Shown: piece after piece, positions 46,845-58,848 of the stretch
Layout: each line of letters begins with the position of its first letter
Numbering within the stretch: position 1 is the first letter of the stretch
NCBI GenBank assembly: GCA_018401555.1
Contig: JAGYKP010000099.1
Location: 186,001-250,000 of the forward strand
Length of the DNA stretch: 64,000 nucleotides
Direction of reading: 5' to 3'
Source: Halomonas sp.
GTDB lineage: Bacteria; Pseudomonadota; Gammaproteobacteria; Pseudomonadales; Halomonadaceae
The notes under the pieces: generated by a model
Database searches by the model: none
Told to the model about the DNA's origin: nothing
What the model saw: the letters and a program-made list of their open reading frames with translations, nothing else
Position numbers and translations under genes: made by a program

Positions 46845-48032
46845 TCAGTTGACCGCGGCAACCGCCTTGGCCAGGTAGGGCAGGTTGTCGTGGGAGAAGC
46901 CCGCCACGTTGGCGCGCCCTGAGCGCACCATGTAGATGCCGAACTCGTCACGCAGCCGGTCGACCTGCTCCGGCGTCAGGCCGGTGTAGCTGAACATGCC
47001 GCGTTGCTCGGCGATATGGGCATACTTCTGGTCCAGGCCGTAGGGCTTGAGGGCCTCGACGAAATCGCGACGCAGGGTGTTGATGCGGTCGCGCATCTCG
47101 GTGAGCTCCTCGCGCCAGATGGCGGCGAGCTCGGCGGAGTGCAGGATCTCGCTGACGATGGCGCCGCCGTGGGCCGGCGGGTTCGAGTAGTTCTCGCGGG
47201 CGACGATGGCGATCTGGGAGCGTACGTTCTCCATCTGCTCGGCGTCCTTCGCCACCATGATCAGGCAGCCGGTGCGCTCGCAGTAGATGCCGAAGTTCTT
47301 GGAGCAGGAGCTGGTGATGATCACCTCGTCGAGATTCTCGGCCAGCAGGCGCACCCCATAGGCGTCCTCGTCCAGGCCTTCGCCGAAGCCCTGGTAGGCG
47401 AAGTCCACCAGCGGCAGCAGGCGACGCTCGCGCAGCACCTCGAGCACGGTCTGCCACTGCTCGCGGGAGAGGTCGAAGCCAGTGGGGTTGTGGCAGCAGG
47501 CGTGCAGCACCACGACGTCGCCCTCGGGGATCTGCTTGAGGGCCGCGAGCATGCCGTCGAAGTCGAGGCGGTTCTCGGCATCCACGTAGGGGTACTTGTG
47601 CAGCTCGATGCCGGCGGCAGTGAAGATGCCGTGATGGTTGGGCCAGGTGGGGTCGGAGACCCAGATGCCCTTGCCGGGCAGCTTCTTGGCGATGAAGTCC
47701 GCCGCCAGGCGCAGTGCGCCGGTGCCGCCGGGCGACTGGGTGGCGCTGGCACGCCCTGCCTCGAGTACCGGCGAAGCCTCGCCCAGCACCATGGGCAGGA
47801 TCACCGCGCCATACTCCGGCGCCCCGTGGGAGCCGATGTAGGTCTTGGTGGTCTCGTTCTTGAGCAGCAGGGCCTCGGCTTCCTTGACGGCGCGCATTAC
47901 CGGGGTGTTGCCCTGGGCATCCTTGTAGACCCCGACGCCGAGATCGACCTTCTGAGGATTGGTGTCCTTCTTGAAGGCCTCGATCAGACCGAGGATGGCA
48001 TCCCCGGGAACCCGCTCAATGTGTTCGAACAT
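46845..48032 (-). CDS. phhC: Aromatic/aspartate aminotransferase
   Basis: Class I PLP-dependent aminotransferase of 395 residues (AspC/TyrB/PhhC group). The PLP lysine is in ITSSCSKNFGIYCERTG. Other landmarks: VDLGVGVYKDAQGNTPVMRA, CCHNPTGFDLSREQW with the PLP-contacting Asn, VDFAYQGFGEGLDEDAYG and ARENYSNPPAHGG. It follows phhB with no spacing. In Pseudomonas, phhB and phhC lie in the phenylalanine/tyrosine degradation operon, so a role with aromatic amino acids is likely; AspC activity is also possible. Confidence 0.87.
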   Translation of the reverse strand: MFEHIERVPGDAILGLIEAFKKDTNPQKVDLGVGVYKDAQGNTPVMRAVKEAEALLLKNETTKTYIGSHGAPEYGAVILPMVLGEASPVLEAGRASATQSPGGTGALRLAADFIAKKLPGKGIWVSDPTWPNHHGIFTAAGIELHKYPYVDAENRLDFDGMLAALKQIPEGDVVVLHACCHNPTGFDLSREQWQTVLEVLRERRLLPLVDFAYQGFGEGLDEDAYGVRLLAENLDEVIITSSCSKNFGIYCERTGCLIMVAKDAEQMENVRSQIAIVARENYSNPPAHGGAIVSEILHSAELAAIWREELTEMRDRINTLRRDFVEALKPYGLDQKYAHIAEQRGMFSYTGLTPEQVDRLRDEFGIYMVRSGRANVAGFSHDNLPYLAKAVAAVN

Positions 48033-48371
48033 TTATTTCGCTACCTCGTCGGTTCTGGCGGCAAGAATGAAGTCGTTGCGGTGCAGGCCCTTGATCTTGT
48101 GTGACCACCAGGTCACGGTGACCTTGCCCCATTCGGTCAGCAGGGCCGGGTGGTGATCCGCCTGCTCGGCGAGCTCGCCGACTCGTTGGGTGAAGGCCAG
48201 CGCCTGCCGGAAGTCGGGGAAGGTGAAGACCCGCTCGAGCTTCATGATGCCATCGCGCTCGACGATCTGCCACTCGGGCACCTCGGCGCCGAGCGCCTTG
48301 ACCTCCTCCTCGGTGACCCTCGGGGCGCCGACGCGGCAGGCCTCGCAGGACTCTCTGGAAAGCTGGCTCAT
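48033..48371 (-). CDS. phhB: Pterin-4a-carbinolamine dehydratase
   Basis: Regenerates the tetrahydrobiopterin-type cofactor after phenylalanine hydroxylation. It has 112 residues. The family motif is complete: [19 protein letters not shown] followed by a final Asp in NDFIL. The start is the ATG at 48371, with an AGGAGA box before it. Its TAA directly abuts the aminotransferase ATG. The hydroxylase gene phhA is not in the window. Confidence 0.93.
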   Translation of the reverse strand: MSQLSRESCEACRVGAPRVTEEEVKALGAEVPEWQIVERDGIMKLERVFTFPDFRQALAFTQRVGELAEQADHHPALLTEWGKVTVTWWSHKIKGLHRNDFILAARTDEVAK

Positions 48372-48427
48372 GGTCGTCTCCTGGGTCGGGGATTCACCCC
48401 GAAAGGTCGTGCAGGCGAGCCGGACCG

Positions 48428-50383
<1,956 letters not shown>

Positions 50384-50450
50384 GATGCGATCAGCTTTTT
50401 ATGGATGTATGTCCAGTATAGCCGGTCCCGACCGGGAATGTCCTCACCGC

Positions 50451-51350
50451 TCAGGCATCGGCCATGGCCTGGTTTCGCCCATCGCCCTTGGCCGCGTAGA
50501 GCTGGCGGTCGGCGCGCTCGATGAGCTGGCGATGGTCCTCGCCGATGCGATGTTCGGCGACGCCGATGCTTACCGTAATACCGTTCTCCACGTCGAAATC
50601 ATGCTCCGCGATGACGCCGCACAGGCGTTTAGCCAGCGTCAGCGCCCGGTGTCGAGACGTCATTGGTAACAGCAGGGCGAACTCCTCGCCGCCCATGCGG
50701 GCTACCATATCCTCTTCCCGCAGGGTTTCCCGGCACAGGTGCGCCACTTCACGCAGTACCTCATCGCCCTGCAGATGGCCGTGGTTGTCATTGATGGCCT
50801 TGAAGTGGTCGATGTCGAGGATCATCAGCGACAGGGGAGTGGCGTGGCGGTTGCTCAGCGACACCGCCTCCTCCAGGCGCGCCATCAGGCGGCGGCGGTT
50901 GGCCACCCCAGTCAGGTCGTCGGTGTCGGAGAGCCGGCGCAGGCGGGCCTCCTCGCTGACCTGCTCGGAGATATCCATCATCATGCCGTGCCACAGCACG
51001 CCGTCTGGCGTGGGTGTGGGTTGGGCGCGCAGGGCGACCCAGCGGGTGCCACGACCCTTGAGGGGCAGGCGGAAGCGGGTGCTGAGTGGCGTCAGCCAGC
51101 GCATGGAGCGTTCCAGCGCCACCATCAGGCGCGGGTAATCGTCATCCGACAGGCGGTTCAGGGCGGGGCGGGCGTCCAGGGCGAGGTGTTCCGGAGCTAT
51201 GCCGATCAGGCGGACGCCGGCCCCCGCCAGGTAGGGGAAGTGCATCTCCCCAGCGTGGCTGCGGTGCAGCTGAAAGATGACGCCGGGCAGCCGGTCGACC
51301 GGTGCCGTGTCGAGCTCTCTCCCGCCCGGCATGACAGTCGTCGACGTCAT
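50451..51350 (-). CDS. PAS-GGDEF diguanylate cyclase
   Basis: Predicted cytoplasmic cyclic-di-GMP synthase of 299 residues; no membrane segment is seen. The N-terminal part resembles a PAS domain (LPGVIFQLHRSHAGEMHFPY ... TRWVALRAQPTPTPDGVLWH) ending in a PAC-like EQVSEEARLRRLSDTDDLTG linker. The GGDEF domain has an intact active site GGEEF and, five residues before it, RxxD (REED), the product-inhibition site. Start at the ATG at 51350 with AAGGAACC upstream; the longer frame is antisense to cfa. Confidence 0.9.
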   Translation of the reverse strand: MTSTTVMPGGRELDTAPVDRLPGVIFQLHRSHAGEMHFPYLAGAGVRLIGIAPEHLALDARPALNRLSDDDYPRLMVALERSMRWLTPLSTRFRLPLKGRGTRWVALRAQPTPTPDGVLWHGMMMDISEQVSEEARLRRLSDTDDLTGVANRRRLMARLEEAVSLSNRHATPLSLMILDIDHFKAINDNHGHLQGDEVLREVAHLCRETLREEDMVARMGGEEFALLLPMTSRHRALTLAKRLCGVIAEHDFDVENGITVSIGVAEHRIGEDHRQLIERADRQLYAAKGDGRNQAMADA

Positions 51351-51544
51351 GCGGGGTTCCTTTTTCAGTGTCCTGCTGCGTACAGGAAGTGATGTCGTTA
51401 TAGGTGCCTGCCGTCGAGTCGCGGCCAGGTCAAGGCATAGTCTACCGCGATTCAGCAAGGATATGCTTCGTAGGACTCCCTCCGAGGATGTAAGCGATTG
51501 CCGACAATGCGAGTGATGTTGACCGGTGTCACGAGTCGCCGGAA

Positions 51545-52696
51545 TTATCTGGGGGCATCGTAGCGTTGCAGGCGGTCGCGGGAGAAGGCCACCTGCCACA
51601 GTTGCATGTGGCGTGCCCGGAAGGCGCCGGCGCAGACCGCGAGATAGTAGCGGAACATGCGCCGGGTACGCTCGTTGTAGCGGTGGGCAATCTCGGGCCA
51701 GTGAGCGTCGAAATTCGCCAGCCAGGCCATCAGGGTGCGGTCGTAGTCGGGACCGAAGTTCTGCCAGTCCTCCATCATCAGGTGCGGCTCGCTGGCCTTG
51801 GCGATATGCATCGCTGAGGGGAGGACCCCGTTGGGGAAGATGTACTTGTTGAACCAGGGGTCGGCGCTTACCTCGGAGTGGTTGGAGCCGATGGTATGCA
51901 GCAGGAAGAGGCCATCGGCTTCTAGCAGCCGCTCCACGGTGGCGAAGTAGGTGGGGTAGTTGCGATGGCCGACATGTTCGAACATGCCGATGGAGACGAT
52001 GCGGTCGAAGCGACCCGTGAGGTCGCGATAGTCCATCAGCTCGATGGTTACCGGCAGGCCAGCGCAGCGCTCCCGCGCCAGCGCCGCCTGTTCCCTGGAG
52101 ATGGTGATGCCGGTCACCTCGACCCCGTGGTGGCGCGCGGCGTGTTCGGCGAAGCTGCCCCAGCCACAGCCGATATCCAGCACGCGCATGCCCGGCGCCA
52201 GCATCAGCTTGCGGCAGGCGAGCTCCAGCTTGGCAACCTGGGCCTCGTGCAGGGTATCGGCTTCCTTCCAGTAGCCACAGGAGTAGCACATGGTGCGGTC
52301 GAGCATGCGCTCGAAGAGGTCGTTGCCTAGGTCGTAGTGGGCCTCGCCGACGATATAGGCTCGCGCCCGGCTCTGCAGGTTGAAGAAGCCGGCCTGCAGG
52401 CGATACATCAAGCGCTCCGATGGGGTGTGGGCGCGCTCCCCGAGGCCATGGCGCAGCAGCCGGCAGGCCATCTCGTCGATGCGCTCGCACTCCCACCAGT
52501 CGTCCATGTAGGCCTCGCCGAGGCCCAGGGTGCCCTGGTGCAGCACCCGCGAAAAGAAGTCGGGGTGGTAGATACGCAGGTCCTGTGGGGCATCGCCGTT
52601 GAGGGTAACGCCGGAACCCTCGAGCAGTTCCTGGAAGACGCGGCGCGCTCGTGTGTCGGGCAGGGCGATGGGTCCGATCCGAGGGTTGCTGGTCAT
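51545..52696 (-). CDS. cfa: Cyclopropane-fatty-acyl-phospholipid synthase
   Basis: SAM-dependent enzyme that adds a methylene bridge to unsaturated acyl chains of membrane phospholipids, a stationary-phase and stress adaptation. It has 383 residues. The N-terminal lipid-binding region is YHPDFFSRVLHQGTLGLGEA. SAM-binding motif MRVLDIGCGWGSFAEHAA, then CYSCGYWK before it and IVSIGMFEHVGHRNYPTYF after it. Bicarbonate-site residues (Cys, Glu, His, Tyr) are plausible in these segments. Start ATG 52696; divergent from the NSS transporter. Confidence 0.95.
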   Translation of the reverse strand: MTSNPRIGPIALPDTRARRVFQELLEGSGVTLNGDAPQDLRIYHPDFFSRVLHQGTLGLGEAYMDDWWECERIDEMACRLLRHGLGERAHTPSERLMYRLQAGFFNLQSRARAYIVGEAHYDLGNDLFERMLDRTMCYSCGYWKEADTLHEAQVAKLELACRKLMLAPGMRVLDIGCGWGSFAEHAARHHGVEVTGITISREQAALARERCAGLPVTIELMDYRDLTGRFDRIVSIGMFEHVGHRNYPTYFATVERLLEADGLFLLHTIGSNHSEVSADPWFNKYIFPNGVLPSAMHIAKASEPHLMMEDWQNFGPDYDRTLMAWLANFDAHWPEIAHRYNERTRRMFRYYLAVCAGAFRARHMQLWQVAFSRDRLQRYDAPR

Positions 52697-52829
52697 GGCA
52701 GGCTCCGAGTCCAGAGATCTCGTCCATTGAGCATAGTCGAGCCTGTCAGCGAGGGAAAAATCCGGCACAATATGCGGCTTTAGTATTGCCACGCGGCGTG
52801 GCAGCGACTCCTCAACCGACGGGCAAAAG

Positions 52830-54313
52830 ATGACGACGACGCAACCCCGTATCCAGTGGCTGGGCCGCTGGGGCTTCGTGCTGGCGGCTACCGGCTCGGC
52901 GGTGGGCCTGGGCAATATCTGGAAGTTTCCCTACATGACCGGCGAGTATGGCGGCGGGGCCTTCGTGCTGGTCTATCTTGCCTGCATCCTGGCGGTGGGG
53001 GTGCCGGTGATGATGGCTGAGATCGCCCTGGGGCGACGCGGACGTGGCAGCCCCATCGATGCGGTACGCCGCGTGGCTGCCGAATCCGGGCGGTCGGGAG
53101 CGTGGTCGCTGCTGGGCTGGATGGCGATGCTGTGTGGCTTCCTGATTCTGTGCTTCTATGTGGTGGTGGCAGGCTGGTCCTTCTCCTACCTGTGGAAGAT
53201 GCTCAGCGGTGGCCTGGCGGGTGGCAGTGTCGACGACATGGTGGCGATCTTCGCGGCCAACAACGCCAGTCCCTGGAACCTCGGGCTGTGGAGCACCCTG
53301 GTGACGGTGGTCACCATGCTCATCGTCGGCAAGGGGGTGCAGGAAGGCATCGAGAAGAGTGTCGGCTGGATGATGCCCGGCATGGTGGTGATGCTGCTGG
53401 TGCTGATTCTGTATGGCGTGTTCTCAGGCGGCTTCACCGATGCCCTGCGCTTCCTGTTTGTCTTCGACGCCGGCTCACTCTCCAGCGAGGGCCTGCTGGC
53501 GGCCCTGGACACGCCTTCTTCACCCTGTCGCTGGCCTCCGGTGCCATCCTCACCTATGGCAGCTACCTGCCGGCAGGGGCCTCCATCGCCCGCACCACCT
53601 TGACGGTGGCGGTAGCCGATACCCTGGTGGCGCTGATGGCGGGTCTGGCGATCTTTCCGGCCATCTTCGCCAATGGCATGGACCCCGGTGAGGGGCCGGG
53701 GCTGATCTTCATGAGCCTGCCGCTGGCCTTCCAGGCCATGCCCCTGGGTACCCTGTTCGGCGTGCTGTTCTTCGCCATGCTCTCCATGGCGGCGCTGACC
53801 TCGTCGATCTCCATGGTCGAGGCCACCGTCTCCTGGCTGTGCGACCGTCAGGGGCTCTCGCGCCGCGCCGCGGCCTGGGGAGCGGGCGGCGTGCTGTGGG
53901 TGATCAGCACCCTGGCCATGCTCTCCTTCAATGTCGGCGCCGACTGGACCCTGGCCGGCCGCCACCTGTTCGACTGGCTCGACTACCTCACCTCGCGCTG
54001 GATGATGCCGCTGGGCGGCCTGGGCACGGCGCTGCTGGTCGGTTTCGTGCTGCGTGCGGCGCCGCTGCGCGAGGAGCTGGGGCTGTCCTCGGCCTGGCAT
54101 GCCCTGTGGCTTTTCATGGTGCGCTACGTCAGCCCGCTGGGGATCCTGGTGATATTCGTCGATGCCCTGGGCATCGTATCCGTGGAGTTCGGCACGCACT
54201 GGCCCTTCCTGCTGGGGCTGCTGTTGGTCATCAGCCTGGCGGGAGAACTGGCCAGCCCGCGGCTACGGCGTACCCTGTCTGACAGCACCCCATCACGGGA
54301 GGGCCCCGAATGA
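52830..54313 (+). CDS. Sodium-dependent transporter of the NSS (SNF) family, one apparent frameshift
   Basis: Na+-coupled symporter, LeuT fold, likely for amino acids or related osmolytes. TM1 is textbook: [20 protein letters not shown] with Na+ and substrate ligands in the unwound region. TM6 lies in [20 protein letters not shown]. Between them one base is missing near 53503: GCCCTGGACACGCC read as GCCCTGGGACACGCC joins LLAAL to GHAFFTL. Corrected length is about 495 residues. The stop overlaps cobA by ATGA. Confidence 0.9.
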
Positions 54314-55142
54314 GTGTCGACGAAACCTGGAAAGTGGCGCCTCGCGGCAAGCCCAGCCGCGCGGCATCGTCAGCCTGGTAGGTGCTGGCCCCGGCGACCC
54401 GGAACTGTTGACCCTCAAGGCGCTGCGGCGCCTCGAGGCGGCCGAGGTCATCCTCCATGATCGCCTGGTGAGTCCCGAGGTGCTGGCCATGGCCAATCCC
54501 TCCGCCCGGCGGCTGTATGTGGGCAAGGCACGCTCCGACCACAGCCTGCCCCAGGTCGAGATCAACCAGGCGCTGGTCGACTGGGCACGTCAGGGCAAGC
54601 GGGTGGTGCGCCTCAAGGGGGGCGATCCCTTCATCTTCGGACGCGGCGGCGAGGAGCTCGAGAGCCTGGCCGAGGCCGGTGTCGAGTTCGAGGTGATCCC
54701 CGGCATCACCGCCGCCTCAGGCTGTGCCGCCTACGCCGGCATCCCGCTTACCCACCGCGACCACGCTCAATCGGTGCGTTTCATCACCGGTCATCTGCGC
54801 AACGGCAGTGCCGACCTCGACTGGCCGGCGCTGGCGAGCCGAGGCCAGACCCTGGTGTTCTACATGGGGTTGCACGGCCTGTCCGAGATCTGTCGCCAGT
54901 TGGTCGCCCACGGCCTGCCCGGCGAGACGCCGGTGGCGCTGATCGAACAGGGCTCCACCGCCCGCCAGCGGGTGCACCTGGCGAGCCTTGCGAGCCTCCC
55001 GGGAGAGCTCGCCGGGGTCAGCGTCAAGCCGCCCACCCTGATCATCGTCGGTGGGGTGGTGGCCCTGCATGACCGCCTGGCCTGGTTCGAGGCGGCCCGG
55101 GCCGGCACCGCCGGCTGGGAGACCGCCGAGCGCCGCGGCTAG
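54310..55142 (+). CDS. cobA: Uroporphyrinogen-III C-methyltransferase, one apparent frameshift
   Basis: SAM-dependent methyltransferase converting uroporphyrinogen III to precorrin-2 for siroheme or cobalamin. It is a stand-alone SUMT, not fused to CysG. Motifs: [60 protein letters not shown] and LVFYMGL. The start ATG at 54310 reads [15 protein letters not shown]; adding one C at about 54350 (AAGCCCAG to AAGCCCCAG) joins it to [12 protein letters not shown]. The 3' end overlaps the convergent gene through a shared CTAG. Confidence 0.92.
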
Positions 55143-56222
55143 TCCGCCGCGACTTCGCGGCGAAATTCGCGCTGCCAGCGAGCCAGTAACGCCTGGCGCT
55201 TGAGGCGGTCGAGACCGGCAAGCAGGCCCGGCCCCAGGCCCGGTGGACGCAGGGCGTCGCCGAGTCGCTCGCGCAGTTGGCTGGCGGTTCCCGGGCCCGT
55301 CAAGGCGGGGTGGATGGCGCCCAGCGAGGTCTCCTCGGCCAGGGTGCGTTGTCCCTCCAGGCTCAGCAGGTAGTCCATGAACAGCTCCGCGCTTTGCGGG
55401 TTGGGCGCCTGGCGGGGCACCAACGCCAGGCGCTGGCTGACCAGGGCGTAGTCATCGGGGATGATCATCTCAAGGTCCGGGGCCGCCGCTACACTTGGGG
55501 CAGCGTAGCTCCCCAGCAGGTTGTAGCCGATCAGGAAGCGTCCCTCCTTCAGGCCGTCGAGCATCGCGCCGGTGGTCTCTACCAGCTCGGCCTCCACGCC
55601 GCCCAGCGCGGCCACCAGATCCCAGTAGCGCGGCGAGAGTTGCGACTCCTCCATGGCATAGGCATAGCCCGCCCCGCTGCGCACCGGGTCATAGCTGGCC
55701 ACCCGTCCCGCGAGTGCCTGACGATGGGTATTCAGCAGCGCCAGCAGTTCGGCATGGTTGCGCGGTGGCTCGGTGATCGCTGCCAGTTCGCGGTGAATCA
55801 CCATGACGATGGGCTCGAAGGTGAAGGCGACCAGCTCATCGCGCCAGCGTGCCCAGGCCGGCCAGGCCTCGAGGTGGGGGCTGTCGAGTGGTCGGGCATG
55901 GCCATCGTTGGCCAGCGCGAACTGCCAGGGCATGGCCGAGGAGATCAGCACGTCGACCTCGTCGGGATGCGCGAGGAAGCGCTCGTGAAGTTCGAGGGTG
56001 GTGAGGTTGCGATAGGTCAGGTCGATGCCGGGGTGGCGGCGGTGGAAGGCTTCCAGCAGCGGGCGCGCCTGGGGCAGGTCCAGGGCGGCATGAATCACCA
56101 ACGGGCGGGCGGGCCCGCCATCCGTGTCGGCGGGCAGCCGCAGGAGCTGCTCGGCGAAGGCGAGCATCGGCAGCAGGCAGAGGACGCCGACAAGCGCCAG
56201 GCGGGCGAGGGGGCCACTTCAT
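55139..56222 (-). CDS. Periplasmic substrate-binding protein in the kinase operon, one apparent frameshift
   Basis: ABC-type solute-binding protein, class 2 fold, about 360 residues. The signal peptide [20 protein letters not shown] is in frame with the body only if one C is dropped from the CCCCC run after the ATG at 56222, giving [12 protein letters not shown]. Body landmarks: [53 protein letters not shown] and [15 protein letters not shown]. Its start overlaps the histidine kinase stop by ATGA and no ABC permease is nearby. This fits a sensor accessory role such as PgtC in phosphoglycerate sensing. The ligand is unknown. Confidence 0.8.
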
Positions 56223-57593
56223 GTCGGGGTCTCCGGGAAACGCAACTCCACCCGCAACCCACGCCCCGAGCCGCTCTCGGCGAGATCCAGTCGAGCGCCG
56301 TGGTTGCGGGCGATGCCGTCGACGATGGCGAGCCCCAACCCCGACCCTTCGCCATCGTCGCGTCCGCGATGGAAGGGGCGCAGAACCAGCAGGCGTCGCT
56401 CGGCCGGGATGCCTGGCCCGTCATCCTCGACGAAGAGACGCGGAGGGTCGCTGAGGACACCCAGGGTGATGCGGCGAGCACCATAGCGGCGTGAATTGTC
56501 GATGAGGTTGGCCAGGGCCTCCTGGAGCTGCCACTCGCTCGCCGGTACATGCAGCGGTGATGCCAGGCAGTCGGCGCCCAGGTCGATCCCCGCCTGGTGA
56601 CAGGCCACCCAGTGGTCGCGTACCGCCTGGCGCACGCAGTCATTGAGATCGATGGGATGCAACTCGGGTCGGTATTCGGGGTTGTCGAGTCGGGTCAGCG
56701 AGAGCAGCTGCATGGCCAGGCGGGCGGTCCGCTCGCTGGTGGAGTGGACCGTTTCCAGGGCGGCGCGCCACTCTTCGGGTTCCTGGCGACGCAGGGCCAG
56801 CTCGGCACGCGCGGTGATGCCCGCCAGGGGCGTGCGCAGCTGATGCGAGGCGTCGCCGATGAAGCGCTCCTGGTTGGCTCGCACCCGGCGCATGCGCGCG
56901 AGCAGTTCGTTGAGCGCCTCGCGCAGCTCGGCGAGTTCCCGGGGCAGCTCCAGGTCAAGCTGACTTCAGGGTGCGCGGGTCCCGGGCACGGATGGCGTGG
57001 CGCAGTCGGGTCAGCGGTTTCAGCGCCGTTCGCACCGCCAGCAGCAGGGTAGCGACCGCCAGCGCTCCCATGGCCAGGATGCCGGCCAGGTTGCTGCGCA
57101 ACAGTTCCAGGCGCAGGGCATCGCGCCCTTCGCGGGTGTGGGCAACCCGGACCTCGAAACGCTCCCCGCTGCGCCAGTCCTCGAGACGCGTGCGACGGAT
57201 GCCCTGGCGCAGGGCCATGCCGCGCCACTCGATATCGCGGTAGAGCAGGGTGTCGCCGCTGGCAGCGCTGGCGCCGGGATGCTGGGGCAGCCTGGCGTTG
57301 CCGGTGATGTGGCGGTCCTGCTGATCCACCAGGGAGTAGAAGACCCGCTCCTGGGCGTCGCCCGCCAGCATCTCCAGGGCGGCTGGCGGCAGGTCGAGCC
57401 AGAGCCGCTCATCCTGCCACTGCACCTGCTCGGCGATCGCCAGGGTGGCGGCGTCGAGCAGGCGATCATAGGCACGGTCGGCGGTGGCACGGGCCTCGAG
57501 CCAGGCCTGCAGCAGCAGCAGGGCACCCAGCGTCAGCAGCGGCAAGGTCAGCCAGGCCAACAGGCGACCGTAGAGGCTGCCGGCAGGGTTCAC
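56219..57593 (-). CDS. tctE: Sensor histidine kinase, TctE type, one apparent frameshift
   Basis: Inner-membrane two-component sensor. N-terminal membrane helix (LLAWLTLPLLTLGALLLLQA), a periplasmic region (TctE N-terminal type) and a second helix (ILAMGALAVATLLLAVRTAL) lead to HAMP, with an Arg-rich junction. The first frame stops at 56955; the next continues LDLELPRELAELREALNELL, so an indel lies near 56955-56970. The H box FIGDASHQLRTPLAG, the N box EALANLIDNSRRYGARRI and the G boxes VEDDGPGIPAERR and GEGSGLGLAIVDGIARNHGA are intact. It overlaps both its response regulator and the binding protein. Confidence 0.9.
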
Positions 57594-58255
57594 GGCCCGG
57601 TTTCCAGCAGGTAGCCCAGGCCGCGAACCGTCCTGAGTGCCAGTCGCTCTGCGGGCAGGCGCTTGCGCAGCCGGTGCACATAGACCTCGATGGCGTTTTC
57701 CCCCAGTGGTTCGCCACCGAAGGCTTCCTCGGCGAGGCGCGCCTTCTCCACGGGTTCGCCGGCGTGGCGCAGCAGGCAGGCCAGCAGACGCTGTTCGCGG
57801 GGCGGAAGGGGAAAGGGCGCGCCGTCGATGGTGAAACCGAGGGTGGTGGCGTCGAACTCGAGCGGCCCCAGGGTCAGGCGGGTGGCGCGGGCGTGGCGTC
57901 TGAGCAGGGCGCGGACCCGGGCCTCCAGCTCGTCCAGGGCGAAGGGCTTGGCCAGATAGTCGTCGGCCCCCAGGTCCAGGCCGCGCACGCGATCCTCCAC
58001 GGCGCCACGCGCGGTCAGCACCAGCACCGGGGTCTCACGGTCGTGCCGGCGCAGCGTCTCCAGTACCTCGAGGCCCCCGGCGCCGGGCAGGTTGAGGTCG
58101 AGCAATACCAGATCGATGCCGTGTTCGTGATCCGCGAGCCGCGCCAGCGCCGCGTCACCGCGGGACAGGTGTTCGACCCGGTGGCCTTGGTCGCGCAGCA
58201 GTGCCAGCAGCGATTCGGCCAGCAGGGCATCGTCTTCCACCAGCAGCAGTTTCAT
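57590..58255 (-). CDS. tctD: Response regulator, TctD type (OmpR family)
   Basis: DNA-binding response regulator of 221 residues. Receiver: acidic pair in LLLVEDDALLAESLL, phospho-acceptor Asp in LVLLDLNLPGAGG (about residue 51), Thr in VLVLTARG and Lys in DDYLAKPFALDELEARVRAL. The C-terminal winged helix ends with ENAIEVYVHRLRKRL and LRTVRGLGYLLE. It starts at the ATG at 58255, overlapping the iclR stop, and overlaps the kinase. It is expected to regulate tctCBA across the divergent region. Confidence 0.93.
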   Translation of the reverse strand: MKLLLVEDDALLAESLLALLRDQGHRVEHLSRGDAALARLADHEHGIDLVLLDLNLPGAGGLEVLETLRRHDRETPVLVLTARGAVEDRVRGLDLGADDYLAKPFALDELEARVRALLRRHARATRLTLGPLEFDATTLGFTIDGAPFPLPPREQRLLACLLRHAGEPVEKARLAEEAFGGEPLGENAIEVYVHRLRKRLPAERLALRTVRGLGYLLETGP

Positions 58256-58848
58256 CTCACCGGCTCCTCTGCGGATGGTGCTTCCAGGCCAGCGCTGGCC
58301 TCGGCCAGGGCCCGGATCGCATCGGCGGGGACCAGGCGCCCCTCGGGGCCTGAGAGCGCCAGCCAGCGTGGGGGTGACCCCGGCAGCGGGTGAACAACCA
58401 TGACGCCACCGGCAAGGGCCGGGCAGGGCGAATCTCGGGTGATGGTCTGCCAGGTGGCGCCGGGTCGCAAGTCGTGGCGCAGCGCACTGGCAGGCAGTGC
58501 CACCAGCCGGCACTCGATCTGCTCGCCCGCCTGCTCCAGCAGCGACGCGGTTTCGCCGAGTCGGCTTGCCAGCCGGTCGAGCACCGGCTGGACACGGACG
58601 GCGAGCAGGCGCAGGGGGTCCTGGCGCCGCGCCAGGCGGGCAGGCGTCGCGCCCAGCTGCCAGAGGCCATCGGCGCCTCGCCGCACATAGTCGAAGCGCG
58701 AAAGCGATCCCAGCAGTCGCAGCAGGGTGCTCTTGTAGAAGCCGGTGGCCTGGGCCAGCTCGGCGAGACTCATGACGGGGCGGTCGACGTCGAATGCCTC
58801 CAGCACCGTCAACGCGCGTTCGACGGCCTCCACACGATCCTGGGCCAT
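58252..58848 (-). CDS. Compact IclR-family transcriptional regulator
   Basis: Regulator of 198 residues with an N-terminal winged helix (AVERALTVLEAFDVDRPVMS, LAELAQATGFYKSTLLRLLG). The effector domain is shortened: family members usually have about 250 residues. The stretch expected around the conserved PLHATAxGKA segment is replaced by WQTITRDSPCPALAGGVMVV. It could still bind a ligand, or act as a DNA-binding partner of the two-component system. Its stop overlaps the response-regulator start. Start at the ATG at 58848. It is divergent from tctC. Confidence 0.85.
   Translation of the reverse strand: MAQDRVEAVERALTVLEAFDVDRPVMSLAELAQATGFYKSTLLRLLGSLSRFDYVRRGADGLWQLGATPARLARRQDPLRLLAVRVQPVLDRLASRLGETASLLEQAGEQIECRLVALPASALRHDLRPGATWQTITRDSPCPALAGGVMVVHPLPGSPPRWLALSGPEGRLVPADAIRALAEASAGLEAPSAEEPVR

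Noticed and set aside
45240..46922. 560-residue plus-strand open frame antisense to the NCS2 permease
   Set aside because: It is very His/Gly/Gln-rich, as expected when a hydrophobic membrane-protein gene is read backwards.
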